DNA of 6,327 nt, taken from the NCBI GenBank assembly GCA_002796025.1, contig PCVQ01000030.1, positions 2,188 through 8,514 of the forward strand, written 5' to 3'. The stretch is from Candidatus Peregrinibacteria bacterium CG11_big_fil_rev_8_21_14_0_20_46_8 (GTDB lineage: Bacteria; Patescibacteriota; Gracilibacteria; UBA1369; UM-FILTER-53-11). The notes beneath the pieces were generated by a model that saw only the letters and a program-made list of their open reading frames with translations, ran no database searches and was not told the origin of the DNA. The position numbers and the translations under genes are program-made. This document shows positions 1 through 4,498 of this stretch, piece by piece. Numbering within the stretch: the first letter of the stretch is position 1; every line of letters starts with the position of its first letter.

Positions 1-483
1 TTCCTTGAATATCAAAGAGCTTTAGATGAGTCCAACAGTCGAATGCTTCAACGCGAGATGGATATAGCTGAAATTTCTACTATTTGCCGTGATGCTAAAG
101 AACAGATCGATGCTATTCTTCAGCAAAGCAAAGGAAGAGATGCAATCCCAGCACTTTTTAGAGAACTTGTTGCGAATTTAGTCGAAAAAAATACATTTGA
201 ATTTCCGCCAGTAGCAACTCCAACTGAGCTCTTGCGTAAAGCATGGCGAGGATATAAAGACCTTGATGACGCATTGAGCATCATTTTTAGAATTGTGGAG
301 GATGCGAATCGAAATAAATATTGTCCAGATAGAGAAGCTATAGTTGGCGCTATTAAAAATCTTACTTGCGCACCAAATGATCCACAGGATTTTATTGGTA
401 AGAGATTCATGCCAGTCGATAATCGTCATCTTGAAGACTACCTCGATGTCGATGCGGTCTTGGCTCTTGTGAATGGGAAGTAA
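1..483 (+). CDS. Hypothetical protein, 3' part only (5' end outside window)
   Basis: The reading frame is open from the first base, giving 160 residues before a TAA stop. An in-frame ATG at 43 has no start signals and is probably internal, so I treat the gene as truncated by the window edge. I do not recognise the family. The first 45 or so residues are charged and probably helical, perhaps coiled coil. A second helical stretch (roughly residues 80-120) contains a tryptophan and a cysteine, and the protein ends in an acidic, leucine/valine-rich tail. I see no membrane segment and no catalytic motif. It does not resemble the C-terminus of HrcA, which would have been a natural neighbour of the CIRCE site. 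Six of about 13 arginine codons are AGA, while groES and groEL use none, so this gene differs in expression level or origin. Its 3' end probably overlaps the groES promoter. That it is a real gene is fairly sure; its function is unknown. Confidence 0.7.
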   Translation, partial: FLEYQRALDESNSRMLQREMDIAEISTICRDAKEQIDAILQQSKGRDAIPALFRELVANLVEKNTFEFPPVATPTELLRKAWRGYKDLDDALSIIFRIVEDANRNKYCPDREAIVGAIKNLTCAPNDPQDFIGKRFMPVDNRHLEDYLDVDAVLALVNGK

Positions 484-486
484 ACT
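460..486 (+). promoter_or_regulatory. Possible groESL promoter (-35/-10 candidate)
   Basis: TTGGCT at 460-465 and TAAACT at 481-486 each match four of six bases of the sigma-70 consensus, but they are separated by only 15 bp. Transcription would start near 492-494, at the left edge of the CIRCE operator, a geometry that would let HrcA block it. The -10 overlaps the stop codon of the upstream gene. The boxes are weak and the call rests mainly on position. Confidence 0.25.
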
Positions 487-490
487 ACCC

Positions 491-517
491 CTTGCACTCA
501 CGCCAACAGAGTGCTAA
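491..517 (+). promoter_or_regulatory. CIRCE operator (HrcA-binding inverted repeat)
   Basis: The known CIRCE consensus is TTAGCACTC, nine bases, then GAGTGCTAA. Here the right arm at 509-517 is a perfect nine of nine, the spacer at 500-508 is exactly nine bases, and the left arm CTTGCACTC at 491-499 matches seven of nine. It lies 38 bp before the groES start, the classical place for this operator. In known systems the HrcA repressor binds CIRCE and is released on heat shock, with GroEL activity feeding back on HrcA folding. hrcA itself is not in the window. Confidence 0.93.
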
Positions 518-536
518 CATCCCCATCTGCAAGATA

Positions 537-544
537 TCCCTAAC
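537..544 (+). other. TCCCTAAC octamer 11 nt before groES
   Basis: The octamer TCCCTAAC ends 11 bases before the groES ATG. The identical octamer ends 11 bases before the groEL ATG (939-946). There is no Shine-Dalgarno sequence at either gene. Whether the octamer is a leader element, a trace of a duplicated leader or chance cannot be told from one locus. Confidence 0.35.
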
Positions 545-555
545 CCTATCACACT

Positions 556-897
556 ATGTCAGATCCAAAAGCGGAGCTCGATAAGAAGTTCAACGAGTTC
601 CTCAAAAAGATCAAGCCAATGGACGACCGTCTCCTTGTTGAGCCGGTAGAAGAGGATGTTACAACTGCCTCTGGTATCGTCCTTCCAGATACTCACTCAA
701 AAGAGCGCCCGCAAAAAGGCCGCGTTCTTGCAGTTGGTCCAGGCAAATTGCTCGAAAACGGCCAGCGCGTTCCTATGACCGTTAAGGTCGGCGACACCGT
801 TCTCTACAGCAAATACGGTCCTACAGAGGTTAAGCTCGAAGGCAAAGAGATCTTCTTTGTTGAAGAGAGCAGCGTCTTGGCAGTGGTGAATGCCTAA
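556..897 (+). CDS. groES: Co-chaperonin GroES (Cpn10) with N-terminal extension
   Basis: GroES forms the heptameric lid that caps GroEL during ATP-driven protein folding in the cytoplasm. The 113-residue product has the Cpn10 core from about residue 18. It opens with the strand KIKPMDDRLLVEP (equivalent to IRPLHDRVIV in E. coli), followed by the mobile loop with GIVLP at 40-44 that contacts GroEL, then GRVLAVGPG and a C-terminal KEIFFVEESSVLAVV strand. E. coli GroES has 97 residues; here about 17 extra, strongly charged residues precede the core. The extension is real if ATG 556 is the start. The only later ATG (residue 22) lies inside the first core strand and there is no GTG or TTG between, so no shorter start would keep the core intact. 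The gene is under the CIRCE operator and 60 bp before groEL. No Shine-Dalgarno sequence is visible. Confidence 0.97.
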   Translation: MSDPKAELDKKFNEFLKKIKPMDDRLLVEPVEEDVTTASGIVLPDTHSKERPQKGRVLAVGPGKLLENGQRVPMTVKVGDTVLYSKYGPTEVKLEGKEIFFVEESSVLAVVNA

Positions 898-941
898 CTC
901 CCATACTCCAAATCTCCCATACTCCAAATCTCCCATACTCC
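898..941 (+). repeat. 16-bp tandem repeat, 2.75 copies, groES-groEL spacer
   Basis: The unit CTCCCATACTCCAAAT occurs perfectly at 898-913 and 914-929, and its first 12 bases recur at 930-941. The array starts immediately after the groES stop codon and fills most of the 60-bp spacer. Apart from the A and T positions the unit is almost all pyrimidine, with no G, and shows no self-pairing. It could arise by slippage. Any role in the relative expression of groES and groEL is speculation. Confidence 0.95.
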
Positions 942-946
942 CTAAC
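939..946 (+). other. TCCCTAAC octamer 11 nt before groEL
   Basis: Second copy of the octamer found before groES, again exactly 11 bases before the ATG. It overlaps the end of the last partial copy of the 16-bp tandem repeat. No Shine-Dalgarno sequence is present. Confidence 0.35.
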
Positions 947-957
947 TACAATCATTT

Positions 958-2601
958 ATGGCAAAGCAAGTAGCATTCTCAGATGAGGCCCGCACAAAGC
1001 TGCTCGCCGGCGTTACCAAGCTGGCAGATGCAGTGCGTGTAACTATGGGTCCTAAGGGTCAAAATGTCGTGCTCGATAAAAAATACGGTGCACCGGTTAT
1101 TACGAACGATGGTGTAACGATTGCAAAAGAGATCGAGCTTGAAGACGCATTCGAAAACATGGGTGCGCAGCTTGTAAAAGAGGCTGCAACCAAGACAAAC
1201 GATGTTGCCGGTGACGGAACAACCACTGCAACCGTTCTCGCACATGCAATTATTTTTGAGGGACTTCGCAACGTTACCGCAGGTGCAAATCCAATGATGA
1301 TGCGCCTTGGTATCGAGAAGGCGACCGATGTTGCCGTTGAAGAGCTCGCAAAGATTGCAAAGAAGATCACAACCGACGAAGAGCGTGCGCAAGTTGCGAC
1401 GATCTCTGCACAAGACAAGAATGTCGGTAATCTCATTGCAACAGCACTTAAGAAGGTTGGTGAGCATGGCGTAATCACCGTTGAAGAGTCGCAGACACTC
1501 GGCATGGAAGTAGACCACACCGAGGGTATGCAGTTCGATAACGGGTATATCTCTCCATACATGGTAACCGACTCTGCACGCATGGAGGCGGTTTGGGAAA
1601 ATCCAAAAATCCTCATTACCGACAAGAAGATCGCTTCGGTACAAGATGTTCTTCCGCTGCTCGAAAAGATTGCGCAGAGCGGCAAGAAAGAGCTCGTGAT
1701 TATTGCCGAGGATGTTGAGGGCGAGGCGCTCGCGACATTCGTTATCAACAAGATTCGCGGCACATTTAATGTGCTTGCAATTAAGGCTCCTGGCTTTGGT
1801 GACCGCCGCAAGGAGATGCTTAAAGATATTGCTGCACTTACCGGCGCTAAGGTTATTACTGAAGAGCTTGGTCTCAAACTCGACAGTGTCGAGCTTGAGG
1901 ATCTTGGTGAGGCACATAAAGTTATCGCTACAAAAGACACCACGACCATTGTCGATGGTGCCGGTAATAAGAAAGATATCGAGGCGCGCTTGGGCGAGAT
2001 CGCTATCTTGATGGATAAGAGTAACTCTGAGTTTGATCGTGAAAAACTCGCAGAGCGCCGTGCAAAGTTGAGCGGCGGTGTTGCAATTATTAAAGTTGGT
2101 GCCGCGACCGAAGTCGAACTAAAAGAAAAGAAGCACCGTATCGAAGATGCAGTACAAGCAACAAAGGCTGCTATGGAAGAGGGAATTGTTCCTGGTGGTG
2201 GTGTTGCACTCTTGCAGATTGCACAAGCACTCGAATCGCTTACTGCAGAAGATGCGGACGAGATGACCGGTATTAAGATTGTTCGCAAGGCGCTCGAGTA
2301 TCCTGCATTCCAAATTGCGCAAAATGCCGGCCGTGAAGGCGCAGTTATTGTGAACGAGATTCGCAATGCAAAGCCCGGTCATGGTTTGAACGCACAAAGC
2401 GGCAAGATGGTAGATATGATCGCAGAGGGTATTATCGATCCTGCAAAGGTAACCCGCACCGCGCTTGAGAGCGCTGCTTCGGTTGCTGCATTATTCTTGA
2501 CCACTCGTGCAGCAGTTACCGATATTCCTGAAAAGGATAAGCCGGAGCCATCTGCCGGAGGTGGAATGGGCGGCGGTATGCCAGGCATGGGAATGATGTA
2601 A
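958..2601 (+). CDS. groEL: Chaperonin GroEL (Cpn60, 60 kDa)
   Basis: GroEL forms the double-ring cytoplasmic folding chamber that works with GroES and hydrolyses ATP. The 547-residue length is normal (E. coli 548). Equatorial-domain motifs are intact: VTMGPKGQNV near residues 28-37, the nucleotide-binding GDGTTTATVLA from residue 85 with Asp86 equivalent to E. coli Asp87, and KEKKHRIEDAVQAT with Asp397 equivalent to catalytic Asp398, followed by EEGIVPGGGVAL. The apical domain lies between, with KAPGFGDRRKEML clearly visible. The C-terminus is the usual flexible Gly-Gly-Met tail. The start is the standard MAK, with no Shine-Dalgarno sequence before it. Arginine codons are all CGC or CGT, consistent with high expression. 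It is the second gene of the CIRCE-controlled operon and is followed by a hairpin terminator. TACAAT at 947-952 could serve as a separate -10, but this is weak. Confidence 0.99.
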   Translation: MAKQVAFSDEARTKLLAGVTKLADAVRVTMGPKGQNVVLDKKYGAPVITNDGVTIAKEIELEDAFENMGAQLVKEAATKTNDVAGDGTTTATVLAHAIIFEGLRNVTAGANPMMMRLGIEKATDVAVEELAKIAKKITTDEERAQVATISAQDKNVGNLIATALKKVGEHGVITVEESQTLGMEVDHTEGMQFDNGYISPYMVTDSARMEAVWENPKILITDKKIASVQDVLPLLEKIAQSGKKELVIIAEDVEGEALATFVINKIRGTFNVLAIKAPGFGDRRKEMLKDIAALTGAKVITEELGLKLDSVELEDLGEAHKVIATKDTTTIVDGAGNKKDIEARLGEIAILMDKSNSEFDREKLAERRAKLSGGVAIIKVGAATEVELKEKKHRIEDAVQATKAAMEEGIVPGGGVALLQIAQALESLTAEDADEMTGIKIVRKALEYPAFQIAQNAGREGAVIVNEIRNAKPGHGLNAQSGKMVDMIAEGIIDPAKVTRTALESAASVAALFLTTRAAVTDIPEKDKPEPSAGGGMGGGMPGMGMM

Positions 2602-2627
2602 GCGTAAATTGCATCTCAGAAAAATCT

Positions 2628-2661
2628 AAGCGGCTCCACAACTATAAGCGGAGCCGCTTTT
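2628..2661 (+). terminator. Rho-independent terminator after groEL
   Basis: AAGCGGCTCC at 2628-2637 pairs perfectly with GGAGCCGCTT at 2650-2659, giving a 10-bp GC-rich stem with a 12-base loop. The run TTTT at 2658-2661 follows and overlaps the stem end. The T tract is short but further T-rich sequence comes after it. It starts 27 bases after the groEL stop and closes the chaperonin operon. Confidence 0.85.
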
Positions 2662-2683
2662 GTATGCTTTTGAGAATATTTTG

Positions 2684-2692
2684 TGCTATTCT
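2684..2692 (+). promoter_or_regulatory. Extended -10 promoter candidate for the hypothetical-pyrH-frr operon
   Basis: TGCTATTCT is an extended -10 (TGN plus a hexamer matching four of six bases) just downstream of the groEL terminator. No good -35 is seen at 16-18 bp. The hexamer ends 9 bases before ATG 2702, so transcription would start within about 3 bases of the start codon, predicting a near-leaderless mRNA. The same TGCTANNNT form and 9-base gap occur before dnaA. Confidence 0.45.
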
Positions 2693-2701
2693 TCTCACTC
2701 G

Positions 2702-3055
2702 ATGAACGATATAAAAATTCCTTTATCGGGCGGCGGCCAGCAAAAGCCGGGTTTTATTACTAAACATCTTGAAGCGGCGGCTAAAACAGAGCCGCAAGCA
2801 CATGCAGGCAGTGATGAGCCGAGTACAAAAGTTAAAGTTCACTTTGAAAAATTTGTCGAACTCATTGCTAAACACGACTTTGAAAAAGTGATGCAAAAGT
2901 ACGGCAAAGAAGATATTGTCCTCAGTACAAATTTGCTGACCGAGCTTGCAAATGCCTATCCCGAAGAAGAGGTGCGCAACACACGTATGCCGGTAGTTTT
3001 AATTGTCGGCATTATTATCGGTGTGATTCTTACGTATTTGATTATTCGATTTTAA
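2702..3055 (+). CDS. Small C-terminally membrane-anchored protein, unknown function
   Basis: The product is 117 residues. Residues 1-45 are polar with Gly, Gln, Ala and Pro, and are probably disordered. Residues 45-90 look helical (FEKFVELIAKHDFEKVMQKY, then LSTNLLTELANAY). Residues 97-115 form one hydrophobic segment with a GIIIG pattern, ending two residues before the stop. Arg92 and Arg95 lie just before the segment, so the soluble part is probably cytoplasmic, making this a tail-anchored protein. I chose ATG 2702; the frame extends upstream to a TTG at 2660, but that codon overlaps the groEL terminator and would precede the likely promoter. The stop is 19 bp before pyrH, so the genes are probably cotranscribed. 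I do not recognise the family. The acidic/basic helical middle could bind a partner, but no function can be assigned. Confidence 0.85.
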   Translation: MNDIKIPLSGGGQQKPGFITKHLEAAAKTEPQAHAGSDEPSTKVKVHFEKFVELIAKHDFEKVMQKYGKEDIVLSTNLLTELANAYPEEEVRNTRMPVVLIVGIIIGVILTYLIIRF

Positions 3056-3074
3056 CAGTCGCGAGTTCTTTTTT

Positions 3075-3791
3075 ATGGCGCAACCAAAATACAAACGCAT
3101 TATGCTCAAACTCTCGGGTGAGGTTTTGGGCGGCAACGGTTCGGGCGGCAATATCGATTCGTCGGTTTTGGAGAAGCTTTGCAAAGAAGTAATAGATGTC
3201 GCGGCGCTCGATGTTGAAGTTGCTATCGTTGTTGGCGGCGGTAATATCTGGCGATTTCGCGATTTTCAAGAGACCGGCATCGATCGCGTAATTTCAGACA
3301 ATATCGGCATGCTCGCAACTATTATGAACGCCGTTGCCATGCAGAGTATGTTCGAACGCCTTGGCAAAGAGTGCCGCGTTGCAACCGCTATTGATATTCC
3401 ACAAATTGCCGAACCTTACTTGCGGCGTAAAGTTATTCGCCATCTCGAAAAGAAGCGAATTGTTATCTGTGCCGGAGGCACCGGCAGTCCATTTTTTACC
3501 ACCGATTCTGCTGCCGCACTTCGCGCTCTAGAAACAAATTGCGAAGTTCTGTTAAAGGCTACGAATGTCGAGGGTGTGTACTCCGAAGATCCCGATACAA
3601 ATCCCGATGCAAAGAAGTTTGACGAGCTGACCTATCACGATGTATTAGAAAAAGAGCTCGGCTTTATGGATGCCTCGGCTGTCTCTTTAGCACGCGAAAG
3701 TAATTTGCCTATTGTAGTATTCAATTTGCAAAAAGAAGGTAATATTAGACGAGCAGTTTTAGGTGAGGCAATCGGCACGCTTATACATTAA
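3075..3791 (+). CDS. pyrH: UMP kinase (uridylate kinase, PyrH)
   Basis: PyrH phosphorylates UMP to UDP with ATP in the cytoplasm, the entry to UTP and CTP synthesis. The 238-residue length is typical. The amino-acid-kinase fold motifs are present in order: KLSGE at 12-16 (phosphate-binding Lys12), VVGGGNIWR at 52-60, the UMP-site segment with Asp75 followed by IGMLATIMNA, the GGTGSPFFTTD loop at 134-144, KATNVEGVYSEDP at 161-173 near the nucleotide base, and IVVFN at 213-217. One deviation is WRF at 59-61 where E. coli has FRG; the arginine is kept. The gene sits between the small membrane protein gene and frr, and pyrH-frr is a very common bacterial pair. The 9 bases before the ATG are all pyrimidine, and no Shine-Dalgarno sequence is present. 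Confidence 0.98.
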   Translation: MAQPKYKRIMLKLSGEVLGGNGSGGNIDSSVLEKLCKEVIDVAALDVEVAIVVGGGNIWRFRDFQETGIDRVISDNIGMLATIMNAVAMQSMFERLGKECRVATAIDIPQIAEPYLRRKVIRHLEKKRIVICAGGTGSPFFTTDSAAALRALETNCEVLLKATNVEGVYSEDPDTNPDAKKFDELTYHDVLEKELGFMDASAVSLARESNLPIVVFNLQKEGNIRRAVLGEAIGTLIH

Positions 3792-3802
3792 TTTTTTCTT
3801 CT

Positions 3803-4357
3803 ATGGATCCAAATATCAGCAAAGCAGTACAAGAATTTAAAAAGACTATTGAACACTTGCGCTCTGAGTATTCGCGTCTGCAAATCGGACGTGCAAATCC
3901 ATCGCTTGTTGAAGAGGTTCAAGTTGAGGCATATGGTACAAAACAGGCGTTGAAGTCACTTGCCGCAATTAGCGTACCCGAAGCAACCACCTTACAAATT
4001 CAGCCATGGGATCGCGGTGCATTAGGCGCAATCGAAACAGCAATCAAAAATTCAAATTTGAATCTCAATCCAATTAATAACGGTACGGTTATTCTTCTCA
4101 AAATGCCGCCGCTTACCGAAGAGCGCCGCAAAGATCTTGTGAAGTTGGTTCACCAGCATGCCGAGCATGCGCGCATTGCAATTCGCAATTCGCGGGGTAC
4201 AGCCCATACCGCATTTAAACAAATGGAGCAAAATAAAGAGATGACCGAAGATGATCGGCGGCATGCCGAAAAGCAGCTCCAAGACGAGGTTGATAAGGCG
4301 AATAAAGAGATCGAAGAGAGTGCGAAGAAAAAAGAAGAAGATATTATGAAAGTGTAA
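3803..4357 (+). CDS. frr: Ribosome recycling factor (RRF)
   Basis: RRF, with EF-G, splits the post-termination ribosome so that its subunits can be reused. The 184 residues match the family length (E. coli 185). Visible signatures are LQIGRANPSLVEEVQVEAYG at 26-45, the domain II segment LAAISVPEATTLQIQPWD at 53-70, LTEERRKDL at 104-112, and ARIAIRNSR, where Arg128 and Arg131 correspond to E. coli Arg129 and the functionally critical Arg132. The C-terminal helix is long and charged, as expected for the three-helix bundle. The gene follows pyrH by 11 bases, all T or C, with no Shine-Dalgarno sequence, and is almost certainly in the same transcript. Downstream lies the AT-rich palindrome, which could help end transcription. 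Confidence 0.98.
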   Translation: MDPNISKAVQEFKKTIEHLRSEYSRLQIGRANPSLVEEVQVEAYGTKQALKSLAAISVPEATTLQIQPWDRGALGAIETAIKNSNLNLNPINNGTVILLKMPPLTEERRKDLVKLVHQHAEHARIAIRNSRGTAHTAFKQMEQNKEMTEDDRRHAEKQLQDEVDKANKEIEESAKKKEEDIMKV

Positions 4358-4361
4358 ATAA

Positions 4362-4475
4362 CCAAATAACAAGCATCAAATGACAAATAATTTTCAAATA
4401 TTCAATAATCAAAATTCCCCAATTTGGTTATTCGATAATTTGATGATCGAAATTTATTTGTGATTTGGCATTTGG
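4362..4475 (+). repeat. AT-rich imperfect palindrome between frr and rseP
   Basis: The spacer folds back on itself around the loop CCCC at 4417-4420. Innermost AAATT (4412-4416) pairs with AATTT (4421-4425). Adjoining AATAATCAAAATT aligns, with one gap and one mismatch, to the complement of AATTTGGTTATT. Further out, 4377-4393 pairs with 4450-4467 almost completely, and outermost CCAAAT (4362-4367) pairs with ATTTGG (4470-4475). The words CAAAT, ACAAATAA and CCAAAT recur in both arms. A dispersed palindromic repeat, a remnant of a small non-autonomous element, or a transcription end structure are all possible. No terminal direct repeat is evident. Confidence 0.8.
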
Positions 4476-4482
4476 AAAGCTT

Positions 4483-4488
4483 GATAAT
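4483..4488 (+). promoter_or_regulatory. Possible -10 element for rseP
   Basis: GATAAT matches five of six bases of the -10 consensus and ends 10 bases before ATG 4499. There is no extended TG motif and no convincing -35. In this AT-rich spacer such a match may be chance. It is listed because its distance to the ATG is close to that of the two stronger candidates at 2684 and 6129. Confidence 0.25.
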
Positions 4489-4498
4489 TTTCCAATCC

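Noticed and set aside
1..483. The first gene as hrcA next to its CIRCE operator
   Set aside because: The visible 160 residues show none of the HrcA C-terminal features I would expect, so the neighbourhood alone is not enough.
898..941. CRISPR array in the groES-groEL spacer
   Set aside because: The 16-bp units are directly adjacent with no unique spacers and are too short, so this is a simple tandem repeat.
979..1917. Second long - strand open frame opposite groEL (312 codons, Cys- and Asn-rich)
   Set aside because: It overlaps both groEL and the other antisense frame, has an implausible composition and has no start signals. It is a shadow of groEL.
1059..2366. Long open frame of 435 codons on the - strand opposite groEL
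   Set aside because: It is entirely inside groEL, its translation is Ser/Ala/Thr-rich and low in complexity, and it matches no family I know. Long antisense frames are an expected by-product of biased codon use in highly expressed genes.
2660..2701. Upstream TTG start for the small membrane protein
   Set aside because: The TTG overlaps the groEL terminator and lies before the likely transcription start; ATG 2702 is a better start.
3781..3789. TTATACATT as a DnaA box
   Set aside because: It matches TTATNCACA at only seven of nine positions, is isolated, and lies at the coding end of pyrH. No box cluster is found in the window.
4460..4498. Upstream GTG start for rseP, adding 13 residues
   Set aside because: The GTG lies inside the AT-rich palindrome and the extra residues precede a membrane helix that already begins properly at ATG 4499, where RseP homologues normally begin.
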